NCBI GenBank assembly: GCA_015222355.1 | Contig: JADFVC010000156.1 | Span: 1-11,659 of the forward strand | Direction: 5' to 3' | Origin: Chloroflexota bacterium | Lineage (GTDB): Bacteria > Desulfobacterota > Desulfuromonadia > Desulfuromonadales > Geopsychrobacteraceae | DNA: 11,659 nt | Shown: positions 1-8,612 of the stretch, piece by piece | How positions within the stretch are numbered: the first letter of the stretch is position 1 | How the letters are laid out: the number at the start of each line of letters is the position of its first letter | Notes under the pieces: generated by a model | What the model was told of the DNA's origin: nothing | Databases searched by the model: none | Seen by the model: only the letters and a program-made list of their open reading frames with translations | Made by a program: the position numbers and the translations under genes

Positions 1-289
1 CCGTCACCAGCGCTCCAACCAGTGCACCACTGAAGCGGTTGGAGGTCAGTCGGGCAAGAATATTCTGCATCCTTGCTCCGGCAGCCGCCTTCAAACCATC
101 GGTCAGCTGTTCCATGCCGAGCAGAAAGAGTGCTAAGCCGCCAAAGACCCCCATAGTCATACCGCCCCAGGACAAACCTGGTGAGAGGGCGTCTGCAGCA
201 AAAACGGCAAACGGAAAACATACTGCGGCCACCAGGGCAAAAAAATAAATTCGTAGACGGGTTGGGTTGGAGAAACTGCTGACTCTCAT
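1..289 (-). CDS. Na/Pi-cotransporter family protein, N-terminal fragment
   Basis: The first 96 residues of a membrane protein, cut by the left edge of the window. The start is ATG at 289, preceded by CAGGAG at good spacing. A hydrophobic segment at about residues 14-31, ending in an AFA-like stretch, may be a signal peptide or a first membrane helix. A second hydrophobic segment at 47-58 leads into GLALFLLGMEQLTDGLK (51-67). This opening is characteristic of the Na/Pi-cotransporter II-related (NptA/YjbB, PF02690) family, whose members move phosphate with sodium and often carry a C-terminal PhoU-like domain. The diagnostic downstream QSSSA-type motif lies outside the window. The gene follows lnt by 78 nt on the same strand but has a TATAAT box of its own in the gap, so it is probably a separate transcription unit. 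Family call fairly sure; substrate inferred. Confidence 0.8.
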   Translation of the reverse strand, partial: MRVSSFSNPTRLRIYFFALVAAVCFPFAVFAADALSPGLSWGGMTMGVFGGLALFLLGMEQLTDGLKAAAGARMQNILARLTSNRFSGALVGALVT

Positions 290-321
290 TCAGGCTCCTG
301 ACCGGCAAATTCAACTCATCA

Positions 322-350
322 ATTATAACCGATCCTGAGAGAAACTTGAG
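322..350 (-). promoter_or_regulatory. Candidate sigma70 promoter for the Na/Pi-cotransporter gene
   Basis: On the minus strand a perfect TATAAT lies at 327-322, 33 nt upstream of the ATG at 289, in an A+T-rich intergenic stretch. No good -35 box sits at 16-18 nt: the best candidates (around 344-350, CTCAAG or TCAAGT) match TTGACA poorly. If real, the promoter may depend on an activator. There is no clear hairpin terminator after lnt, so read-through from the lnt unit is also possible. Confidence 0.45.
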
Positions 351-367
351 TGAGAGTTAATAAAATA

Positions 368-1888
368 TCAGGAACGCCGGCGAAAGGCACAAAAGAGAGC
401 GATTGAGTAACCGCAAGAGAGTAACAAGCACGCTTGGGCCATCAGGTCACCGAAGCGGGTATAAAAGGTCGCTGCATGACCAAGCCCCACCCGACCGCTG
501 AGTTGCTCCGTCGTAAACAAAGAGCTGGCCTGGGTCACCGTACCGGACGGGGAGATGAAAGCGGATATCCCGGTATTGGCCGAGCGGACCAGCCAGATCC
601 GGTTTTCTATCGCCCGAAAGCGGGTCATTGCCAGGTGCTGGTAAGGGGCGGAAGAATAACCGAACCAGGCATCGTTGGTCAGGTTGACCAACAGGTCAGC
701 TCCCTGCCGAACGTAGGCGCGGGCCAGTTCGGGAAAGATTGCTTCGTAGCAAATCAGCACCCCCAACTTGTGACCATTTATTGGCAGAGGGTTGACTTCG
801 CCCGGAACGAAATCACCAACACCGACGACCAGCTTATTGATAAACGTCAGCAGACGGCCGAAAGGGACATATTCACCGAAAGGGACCAGATGGATTTTAT
901 CAGAGGATCCCGACTCCTGCCCCTCCGGAGTCAGCAAATAAGCCCTGTTATAATAGTCGAACCGCTGCTCATCAATCTGTTGGTAAGCCGGGCTACCGAC
1001 CAATAGATAGGTGTTCAACTGACCCGGCAAAGCACGCACCCGAGCCGCCAGGGGAATTTCTTCCTGCAGAAAAAAGGGCGTTGCGGCCTCAGGCCAAATC
1101 AACAGATCAGGATTATTCTCTGCCGCCAGTTCGGAAAGTCGCTGATATCGGTCAACTGTCGACTGCCGATATTCCGGGCTCCATTTGACGGCCTGATCAA
1201 TGTTCCCCTGCACTATAGCAACCTGGAGCTGCTGATCCCGCTGATCCAGCGGTTGGCTTTCTCGCCAGACACCATAACCGAAATGACTGATCGACATCAG
1301 CAGCGTTCCTGCTATGCCCAACCAGGCCAAACGGCTTTTCGATTCACTCAGTATCCAGGCGAGGGCGCAGTTCACTGCCACCAGCAGCAAGCTGACCCCG
1401 TAAACACCGGTGACATCGGCACTTTGAATTGCCAGAGAAAAATTCTGCTGGGAATAACCGAACAACGCCCAAGGGAAACCGGTCAACAACAGGCCCCGCA
1501 GATATTCAAGAGCAACCCAAAGCGGCGGCAAAGTCAACAGGTACGGCAGCTTGAACTGTCCCTTCAGATGACAGGCCAGCCAGGTTGCGACGGCAAAATA
1601 CAGGGAAAGGTAGAGGATCAGAAACAGGTATGCGAGCAGGGAAAAAAACAGGTTCAAACCACCATAGGTGGTCATCACAATATTCAACCAGTAGAGAAGC
1701 GTGGCGAAAAACGCACAACCACAGGCAAAACCTGAAGCAAAAGGACGTCGCTGCATCACCAACAGCAGGGGAATCAGGGCAACCCAGGCCAACGGATATA
1801 GATCAGGGCGTGGAAAGGCCGACGCCATCAACAGGCCGGACGTCACGGAGGCTATCAAACTGCGATCAAGACGAAACATCGGGATCAA
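368..1888 (-). CDS. lnt: Apolipoprotein N-acyltransferase Lnt
   Basis: Integral inner-membrane enzyme that adds the third acyl chain, taken from a phospholipid, to the N-terminal cysteine of lipoproteins, the last step after Lgt and LspA. About the first 205 residues are a hydrophobic block of several membrane helices, followed by a nitrilase-type domain (about 222-475) and a final membrane helix near 482-500. The catalytic triad is visible: Glu267 in IWPEA, Lys331 in DKIHLVPFGEY and Cys380 in LICYEA. Glu339, matching a second essential glutamate of the E. coli enzyme, is also present. Length (506 aa) is normal. The start is uncertain: TTG at 1888 overlaps the corC stop (TTGA), and ATG at 1879 gives 503 aa. 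Neither has a strong Shine-Dalgarno sequence, so coupling to corC translation is likely. Last gene of the phoH unit, as in E. coli ybeZ-ybeY-ybeX-lnt. Confidence 0.96.
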   Translation of the reverse strand: MIPMFRLDRSLIASVTSGLLMASAFPRPDLYPLAWVALIPLLLVMQRRPFASGFACGCAFFATLLYWLNIVMTTYGGLNLFFSLLAYLFLILYLSLYFAVATWLACHLKGQFKLPYLLTLPPLWVALEYLRGLLLTGFPWALFGYSQQNFSLAIQSADVTGVYGVSLLLVAVNCALAWILSESKSRLAWLGIAGTLLMSISHFGYGVWRESQPLDQRDQQLQVAIVQGNIDQAVKWSPEYRQSTVDRYQRLSELAAENNPDLLIWPEAATPFFLQEEIPLAARVRALPGQLNTYLLVGSPAYQQIDEQRFDYYNRAYLLTPEGQESGSSDKIHLVPFGEYVPFGRLLTFINKLVVGVGDFVPGEVNPLPINGHKLGVLICYEAIFPELARAYVRQGADLLVNLTNDAWFGYSSAPYQHLAMTRFRAIENRIWLVRSANTGISAFISPSGTVTQASSLFTTEQLSGRVGLGHAATFYTRFGDLMAQACLLLSCGYSIALFCAFRRRS

Positions 1889-2757
1889 TGTGGCTCAGTC
1901 GCCACTTCGTTGACCGGAGGGAAGACCCGTAATTGTCGGATCGCCCGCTGATTACCGACAACCACCAGCATCTCGAGCGTGTCGATTTTCATCCGTTCCC
2001 CAACGGCCGGAACCCGGCCAAGATGCTCCACCACATAACCGCCGACCGTGTCAAACTTTTCCCGTTCCACTTCGATCTCAAAGTATTCTTCAAACTCTTC
2101 AATATTCAAGCGACTGTCAATCAGCACAGAACCGTTCGGTTCCTCAACCAGCCACTCATCTTCCAGGTCGTATTCATCCTGGATATCACCGACAATTTCC
2201 TCAATGAGATCTTCCATGGTCACCAAACCGGAAGTGCCCCCGTACTCATCGATGACGATCGCAATATGCACCCGGGTTTCACGAAATTCCCGCAACAGGT
2301 CACTGACTGGTTTCGACTCGGGAACCAGACAGGGAGGCCGCAGAACGTCATCAAGCGGAAGTTCATCAAGCGGCTGCCCCCAGAAGCGGAGCAGGTCTTT
2401 GGCGTAAACCAGGCCGATGATATGGTCGTTATTCCCCCGGTAAATGGGAATGCGGGAATGCCCTGACTGGAGAATCACCTTGAGGATGGTACTGAGCGGT
2501 TTTTCCGCATCGATACAAACCATGTCAGTTCGCGGCACCATCACTTCACGGACAATGGTTTCATCCAACTCCAGGATCGACTGAAGCATGTCCCCCTCAT
2601 CTTCGTCAATGATCCCTTTTTGCTCAGATGCGTTAATCAGGTTTTGCAGTTCTTCTTCTGAGCTGGCCTCCGGTCGTCTGAGAAACAGGCCGAGCAAGCG
2701 CTTTGTCCAGCCGGAGGACTCCTGAGAACGATCTTTTTCCACCCGCGACACCCTCAC
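1885..2757 (-). CDS. corC: CorC/YbeX-family CBS-domain protein
   Basis: A 290-residue soluble protein of the CorC/HlyC family. A helical N-terminal part (about 34-65, EELQNLINASEQKGIIDEDE) leads to two CBS domains (about 72-125 with VMVPRTDM and HSRIPIY; about 140-195 with VIDEYGGTSGLVTMEDLIEEIVG) and a C-terminal CorC_HlyC transporter-associated domain (about 205-280). The membrane DUF21 domain found in longer relatives is absent, so this is the short YbeX type. CBS domains commonly bind adenine nucleotides. YbeX was linked to Mg/Co efflux and more recently to ribosome metabolism; its exact biochemical role is open. The longest start is GTG at 2757, in a GTGA overlap with the ybeY stop. A second in-frame GTG at 2751 lies 7 nt after AGGGA and is an equally good or better start. 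The stop overlaps the lnt TTG start. Confidence 0.93.
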   Translation of the reverse strand: MRVSRVEKDRSQESSGWTKRLLGLFLRRPEASSEEELQNLINASEQKGIIDEDEGDMLQSILELDETIVREVMVPRTDMVCIDAEKPLSTILKVILQSGHSRIPIYRGNNDHIIGLVYAKDLLRFWGQPLDELPLDDVLRPPCLVPESKPVSDLLREFRETRVHIAIVIDEYGGTSGLVTMEDLIEEIVGDIQDEYDLEDEWLVEEPNGSVLIDSRLNIEEFEEYFEIEVEREKFDTVGGYVVEHLGRVPAVGERMKIDTLEMLVVVGNQRAIRQLRVFPPVNEVATEPH

Positions 2758-3236
2758 TTCCCTGAGTTCAACCGATAACCTTCAGCAGATAAACATTCCT
2801 GCTGTAAAATAGTAAAGATTTCCTGTTCACGTGCTTCCATCTGCCGAGCTTCCGCTTCGGTCCCCCGATCATGGTCATAACCAAGCAGGTGAAGAACACC
2901 GTGCAACAGCAAAAACACCAGTTCATGTTCAAACGGGATATTTGCCTCAGCGGCATCAGTTGCCGCCCGCTCCGCAGAAATCACCACATCCCCCAGCAGT
3001 AACGGCTGCAGACCCTTTCCTTCCCCTTCCTGCATGGCAAAAGAAATAACGTTGGTCGGCCGGTCATGTTGCAGGTAATCACGGTTGATCTTCTGAATCC
3101 CGACATTATCGAGAATCAGGATCGACAGTTCCGCCTCAGGATATCCCGAGACGCTTAAGATCTTCTGCGCTATCTTTCGCAGGGGACGTTTCCGAATCTT
3201 TAATGTCCCTTGCCGATTCTCTATCTGAATTCTCAC
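2754..3236 (-). CDS. ybeY: Endoribonuclease YbeY (16S rRNA maturation factor)
   Basis: A 160-residue zinc-dependent single-strand endoribonuclease required in many bacteria for 16S rRNA 3'-end maturation and late ribosome quality control. The family signature HGVLHLLGYDHD is intact at 112-123, giving zinc ligands His112, His116 and His122. The upstream DRPTNVISF block (58-66) carries the conserved Arg59. The start is GTG at 3236. It is not preceded by a clear ribosome binding site and lies inside the 3' end of the upstream HD gene, giving a 101-nt overlap. The start is supported by the N-terminus (RIQIENRQ, then AELSILILDN), which reads like normal YbeY. Its stop overlaps the corC GTG. PhoH/YbeZ, encoded two genes upstream, is the known functional partner in E. 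coli. Confidence 0.97.
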   Translation of the reverse strand: MRIQIENRQGTLKIRKRPLRKIAQKILSVSGYPEAELSILILDNVGIQKINRDYLQHDRPTNVISFAMQEGEGKGLQPLLLGDVVISAERAATDAAEANIPFEHELVFLLLHGVLHLLGYDHDRGTEAEARQMEAREQEIFTILQQECLSAEGYRLNSGK

Positions 3237-5547
3237 TCTTAACTTTCACCTTTTCAGGTTCTGCCTCTTTTATATTTTTCTCGTTCTTTTCCCGGACAAT
3301 GTGCACCGGTTCCGGGTAATCAACCCGCTGATGGAAAGAACCCGCCAGCACCCGGTTAAAACTCTTGGCAATCATGTGCAGGTCTTTTAAGGTCAAATCA
3401 CACTCATCAAGCTGCCCGTCAATAAAAATATTATTGATCAGCTTCTGCACCATCCCCTGCACTCTCGCCGGAGTCGGGTCAATCAGGGTTCGGCTGGCGG
3501 CTTCAATCGCATCGGCCAGCATGATCAATGCCGCCTCGCGGGTCTGTGGCTTGGGCCCGAGATAGCGGTAATCCCGCTCAGACGGCTGTAGCATCCCCGG
3601 TTCCACCTGGTTTTTGGCCCGATCGTAAAAGAATTTGATCAGCGCGGTGCCGTGATGCTGCTGGATGATATCGATCAATTCCGGGCCCAGCTTGTGCTCA
3701 CGCGCCAGCTCGACCCCATCCTTGACATGCGAAGTCAGAATCAGGGCACTCATTGATGGTGCAAGCTTGTCATGCTTGTTGCGCTGACCGCCAGCGTTCT
3801 CAATGAAGTAGAGCGGCTTCTTGATCTTGCCGATATCATGGTAATAGGCCGCAACCCGCGCCAACAACGGATTGGCATTAATCGCCTCAGCCGCCGACTC
3901 AACCAGGTTGCCGACCAGGATCGAGTGATGATAGGTTCCCGGCGCTTCGACCATTAACTGACGTAAAATCGGCGAGTTCATATTCGCCAGTTCCAGCAGT
4001 TTAACATCGGTGGTGTATTTGAAAATCGCTTCGACCAGCGGAATGGTCCCGGTGACAAAAACTGTACTGAGCAGACCACCAAAAAGGCCAAAACAGATTT
4101 TCCAGAGTAACTGCAATTCGAACGAACGACCGGCCAGGAAATGGATGCCGATCAGCAGGGCAGCATTGGCTAATCCCACCCACATTCCGGCACGGTAAAT
4201 ACTCGAGCGTTCCTGACAACGACGAACGCCATGGGCACCAACCAGACTGCTGATAAAGGCCAATAGCACCATGAACAAACTGTTCCCGAACAACACCCCG
4301 ACCAGGATCGAGCTGCTGATCGCAAACATCAGGGCCGTTTCAGAATTGAGGACGATTCGCACCAGCATGGCCCCCAAAGCAAAGGGGATCGCGTAGAAAT
4401 AAGCGGATGAATCGATATAAGAAAAGGTGTTTCCAAGCGCTGTGGCGATGAAAATTGAAACCTTGATCAGGACAAACAAGGCTAAAAACACCGCCGCTAA
4501 AAACAGCAGATCGCGCGAATCGGGACGGAACTTGCGAATATTTCCACGGGCGAAATAAAAACCGACATAGATCAACAGCAGGATACAGACCAGCAGGCCC
4601 AAGGCGGTCGGCAAACTGCGGCTGTCCCGTCCGGACGCGCGAATAGCACGCAGTCTGAGAATCTGGTCGGAGGTCACCCGCTCCCCCTCGCGAACGATCA
4701 TCTCCCCTTTTTTAACCTGAAAAAGAACCGGCTTAACCGCATCTCGCGCCTGCTGGCGACGCGCTTTCGTTTCCCCTTCGTTGTATGAAAGACTCGGCCG
4801 CAACTGCTGCTGAACCAGCTTTAAAAGAGTCTGTTGTTGAACGGAGGTCAGCCCAGAGATTTCACTCAGCAGCCTTTTCGCCTGCTCCATGGCTTCATTC
4901 AAGCCGATAGTTCGTGCAAGAAGTTTCTTCGGCAGGTCTTCACCGTTGGCCTGGTCACGCAGCAGAATCGGCTGTTCGCGGTCAACATTAAAAACCTGCA
5001 GGCTGGCAACGATCGGCCGGTCAAAAACCGGCAACAATAAATTGGCGACCGAGTCCGGGATGTGCTGATCAACCGGCAGTTTGAGCAAAGCCTGGAATTC
5101 AACCAGAGTCAGCGGCACACCGAAATCAGACTCTAACTGGGGCAGCAGGCCTTCATGATTGGGCATTTCGAGGGTATTTTGCTGTTCCAGCAGGAGGGTC
5201 AACCCGCGACGTATCCGTTCCACGGCCCGGGGACCGGCAGCGGTTTGATAATCATAAACAGGAGGAACTGAAACCCATGCCTCTTCCTGTTTGGCATGGG
5301 TTAACGGAATGTCCTCAACGAGCAAATCACGCGGTGATTTGATGTCGCGGGAGGCGATATCTCCAGGGGCATGATAGTCGGGGATAAAACCACCCTTAGG
5401 GATGATAATCAATGTCAGCAGCAGGGCAACAGCAAACAACAGCCAACCCCTCAAATGAGGGTTACTGAGGTTCCGCAGGCCCTGAACACCATTGCCGAAT
5501 ATCGCGGCACGGCCTTGGCGCACTTTTTCCTGTTCTTCCTTGGTCAT
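3136..5547 (-). CDS. 7TM-HD family membrane phosphohydrolase (PgpH/YqfF-like)
   Basis: An 803-residue polytopic protein. One membrane helix at about 34-50 is followed by a large outward-facing domain (about 51-310, 7TMR-HDED type), a bundle of membrane helices (about 313-500) and a cytoplasmic HD domain (about 530-695). HD metal ligands are visible: His540/541, His570-Asp571 in YYHDIGK, His607, His631-His632 in QQHHG, and Asp679. Proteins of this architecture (PgpH in Listeria, YqfF in Bacillus) hydrolyse cyclic di-AMP; that activity here is inferred from family. The tail after about residue 745 is highly charged (many K/E/D/S), and its last 33 residues are dual-coding with ybeY. The start is ATG at 5547 with GAGG 4 nt upstream. 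It follows phoH by 29 nt, the same order as phoH-pgpH-ybeY in Firmicutes. Confidence 0.93.
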   Translation of the reverse strand: MTKEEQEKVRQGRAAIFGNGVQGLRNLSNPHLRGWLLFAVALLLTLIIIPKGGFIPDYHAPGDIASRDIKSPRDLLVEDIPLTHAKQEEAWVSVPPVYDYQTAAGPRAVERIRRGLTLLLEQQNTLEMPNHEGLLPQLESDFGVPLTLVEFQALLKLPVDQHIPDSVANLLLPVFDRPIVASLQVFNVDREQPILLRDQANGEDLPKKLLARTIGLNEAMEQAKRLLSEISGLTSVQQQTLLKLVQQQLRPSLSYNEGETKARRQQARDAVKPVLFQVKKGEMIVREGERVTSDQILRLRAIRASGRDSRSLPTALGLLVCILLLIYVGFYFARGNIRKFRPDSRDLLFLAAVFLALFVLIKVSIFIATALGNTFSYIDSSAYFYAIPFALGAMLVRIVLNSETALMFAISSSILVGVLFGNSLFMVLLAFISSLVGAHGVRRCQERSSIYRAGMWVGLANAALLIGIHFLAGRSFELQLLWKICFGLFGGLLSTVFVTGTIPLVEAIFKYTTDVKLLELANMNSPILRQLMVEAPGTYHHSILVGNLVESAAEAINANPLLARVAAYYHDIGKIKKPLYFIENAGGQRNKHDKLAPSMSALILTSHVKDGVELAREHKLGPELIDIIQQHHGTALIKFFYDRAKNQVEPGMLQPSERDYRYLGPKPQTREAALIMLADAIEAASRTLIDPTPARVQGMVQKLINNIFIDGQLDECDLTLKDLHMIAKSFNRVLAGSFHQRVDYPEPVHIVREKNEKNIKEAEPEKVKVKSENSDRESARDIKDSETSPAKDSAEDLKRLGIS

Positions 5548-5576
5548 AAAACCTCACTGCCGTCTGGCGACAGAGC

Positions 5577-6563
5577 TCATCCGTTGAGTCGACGGTCCAC
5601 TTTCAGCACCCGACGATCGGCCACCTGATAAGCCTGGACAATCGCCCGAACAATCGGGTGACGGACCACATCGACATCGGTGAAATAATTAAACGAGATC
5701 CCCGCAACCCCTTCGAGAATTTCAATGGCATGCAGCAACCCGGACTGGGTGTCCCGTGGTAGATCGATCTGGGTGATATCGCCGGTAATCACTGCCCGGC
5801 TGCCGAACCCGAGGCGCGTCAGAAACATTTTCATTTGTTCAGCGGTGGTGTTCTGTGCTTCGTCAAGAATCACAAAGGCATCGTTCAGCGTCCGACCGCG
5901 CATAAATGCCAACGGCGCAACCTCCACAACCCCGCTATCGACCATTTCGCGAGCCTTCACCAGATCGACCATATCGTAGAGAGCATCGTAAAGCGGCCGC
6001 AGATAAGGATTAACTTTCTCCGCCAGATCCCCCGGCAAAAAGCCAAGTTTTTCTCCCGCCTCAACCGCCGGGCGCACCAGCATGATCCGGCTGACCTCTT
6101 TGCGCATCAGTGCCGCCACCCCCATCGCCATTGCCAGATAGGTTTTTCCGGTACCCGCCGGGCCGATCCCGAATACCACATGATTCTGCCGGATATTATC
6201 GATATAGGTTTTCTGAGCCAAGCTTTTCGGCGCGATGATTTTTTTGCGGGCCGAAACAAAAACCGTATCAAAAAAGATATCTTTCAGATGGGTTGAAGAA
6301 TCCGCGGAGAGAATCCGGATGGCATAATCGATATCGGTCGGATAGAGCGGCATTCCGTCGTGCAGTAAGGCACAAAGTTCTTCCAGCAGGCGATAGCCGA
6401 CTTGAACCTGTGCCTGTTCCCCAGCCAAGGTCAGGACAGTCCCCTTGCTGCCGAGGCGGATACCAAGTGATTTTTCGATCTGTTTGAGATGCTTATTCTG
6501 TTGGCCGAACAGTTGCGCGGCCAAAGCCGCATCGCCAACATCAAACTGTTCGCGAGGACTCAT
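5577..6563 (-). CDS. phoH: PhoH family ATPase (YbeZ)
   Basis: A 328-residue cytoplasmic P-loop protein of the PhoH/YbeZ family. An N-terminal KH-like nucleic-acid-binding region (about 1-95) precedes the PhoH ATPase domain (about 108-312). Walker A is GPAGTGKT at 134-141 and Walker B is VILDEAQ at 231-237; VRPAVEAGEKLGFLPGD (163-179) is the usual PhoH block. YbeZ binds YbeY and has ATPase activity; its role in rRNA processing is supported but not fully defined. First gene of the minus-strand unit running through lnt. The start is ATG at 6563; the nearest purine-rich site (AGGTG) is about 10-12 nt upstream, so ribosome binding looks modest. A candidate promoter lies at 6605-6633. Some ATPases named PhoH belong to toxin-linked PhoH2, but no PIN domain is present here. 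Confidence 0.95.
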   Translation of the reverse strand: MSPREQFDVGDAALAAQLFGQQNKHLKQIEKSLGIRLGSKGTVLTLAGEQAQVQVGYRLLEELCALLHDGMPLYPTDIDYAIRILSADSSTHLKDIFFDTVFVSARKKIIAPKSLAQKTYIDNIRQNHVVFGIGPAGTGKTYLAMAMGVAALMRKEVSRIMLVRPAVEAGEKLGFLPGDLAEKVNPYLRPLYDALYDMVDLVKAREMVDSGVVEVAPLAFMRGRTLNDAFVILDEAQNTTAEQMKMFLTRLGFGSRAVITGDITQIDLPRDTQSGLLHAIEILEGVAGISFNYFTDVDVVRHPIVRAIVQAYQVADRRVLKVDRRLNG

Positions 6564-6604
6564 ACGCAGTTCGCACCTGAAATTGAGAGTTGTTCACACC
6601 GAAA

Positions 6605-6633
6605 ACCCTAGCACCAAAACCATACAAATGCAA
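6605..6633 (-). promoter_or_regulatory. Candidate promoter for the phoH-lnt unit
   Basis: On the minus strand TTGCAT (6633-6628) is separated by 17 nt from TAGGGT (6610-6605), which is preceded by TGC as in an extended -10. The -35 has TTG plus ordinary spacing, but the -10 is weak. This is the best pair I found upstream of the phoH ATG at 6563, and it would give a short leader of about 35 nt. E. coli ybeZ-ybeY is under heat-shock sigma control; I see no convincing heat-shock box here. Confidence 0.35.
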
Positions 6634-6663
6634 TAGATGACTCTCGCTCCCCAAATCTGTCAG

Positions 6664-6687
6664 CCGCCCTTTATCCAAAAGGTGCGG
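6664..6687. other. Hairpin between the divergent promoters
   Basis: CCGCCCTTT (6664-6672) can pair with AAAGG and GCGG (6678-6682 and 6684-6687), leaving one bulged T at 6683 and a 5-nt loop. The 9-bp stem lies between the candidate -35 boxes of phoH and ettA and therefore outside both predicted transcripts. No T-run follows on either strand, so it is not a terminator. It may be an operator-like inverted repeat or chance. The rest of the 236-nt gap (6564-6799) holds only the two candidate promoters and the leaders. Confidence 0.3.
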
Positions 6688-6714
6688 GTGGCAGATTGGA
6701 GTGAAGCCTAACTC

Positions 6715-6744
6715 TTGCGGCCCACCCTGGCAAAATGCTATACA
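6715..6744 (+). promoter_or_regulatory. Candidate promoter for ettA
   Basis: TTGCGG (6715-6720), then 18 nt, then TATACA (6739-6744) with an extended -10 TG at 6736-6737. The predicted start near 6751 leaves a leader of about 50 nt before the ATG at 6800. Two small inverted repeats lie in that leader: TCTGC/GCAGA (6756-6768) and TTTAT/ATAAA (6774-6786), the latter ending next to the ribosome binding site. Confidence 0.5.
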
Positions 6745-6799
6745 GTCGCAGTTCGTCTGCGTAGCAGATTATCTTTATGACATAAAAAGGACCGTGGCC

Positions 6800-8476
<1,677 letters not shown>

Positions 8477-8480
8477 TCGG

Positions 8481-8520
8481 AAAACGCCCGGCCTGAACCT
8501 TCAGAGCCGGGCGTTTTTAT
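8481..8520. terminator. Bidirectional intrinsic terminator
   Basis: ACGCCCGGC (8484-8492) pairs perfectly with GCCGGGCGT (8506-8514), and an upper CTGA/TCAG stem continues above a bulged A at 8505. On the plus strand the hairpin runs straight into TTTTT, 8 nt after the ettA stop. On the minus strand it is followed by TTTT (8484-8481), so it can also end the converging lipoprotein operon. The 92 nt from 8521 to 8612, between it and the stop of the minus-strand gene, hold no convincing gene. Confidence 0.92.
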
Positions 8521-8612
8521 AAACGGCAGAAATATTCGACCAGTGCCGCATCAATGCGGACAGTGATCGCCATTTTTCCAAACATGGGCTCTTCGCTCTC
8601 GACAAAACTTGT

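Noticed and set aside
290..367. Intrinsic terminator after lnt
   Set aside because: There is no G+C-rich hairpin followed by a T-run on the minus strand after the lnt stop, only A+T-rich sequence and the TATAAT box.
434..1006. 190-codon plus-strand ORF opposite lnt
   Set aside because: Antisense shadow of the lnt nitrilase domain, which carries the intact catalytic triad on the other strand.
1933..2466. 177-codon plus-strand ORF opposite corC
   Set aside because: Antisense shadow of the CBS domains; no protein family features.
6701..6799. N-terminal extension of ettA by 33 codons (start at 6701)
   Set aside because: It covers the candidate promoter, has no ribosome binding site and no EttA-like sequence; ATG at 6800 has AAGGA at ideal spacing and a normal EttA N-terminus.
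6564..6799. Riboswitch (for example GEMM class) in the phoH or ettA leader
   Set aside because: I looked for the conserved GEMM core and other familiar motifs on both strands and found none; the predicted leaders are only about 35-50 nt long.
8517..8585. Possible 22-codon ORF on the minus strand after the COG3014-like gene
   Set aside because: Very short, with no convincing ribosome binding site; its stop falls in the terminator flank, and it also contains a chance-like CCGCA/TGCGG palindrome (8547-8558 region). Nothing supports expression.
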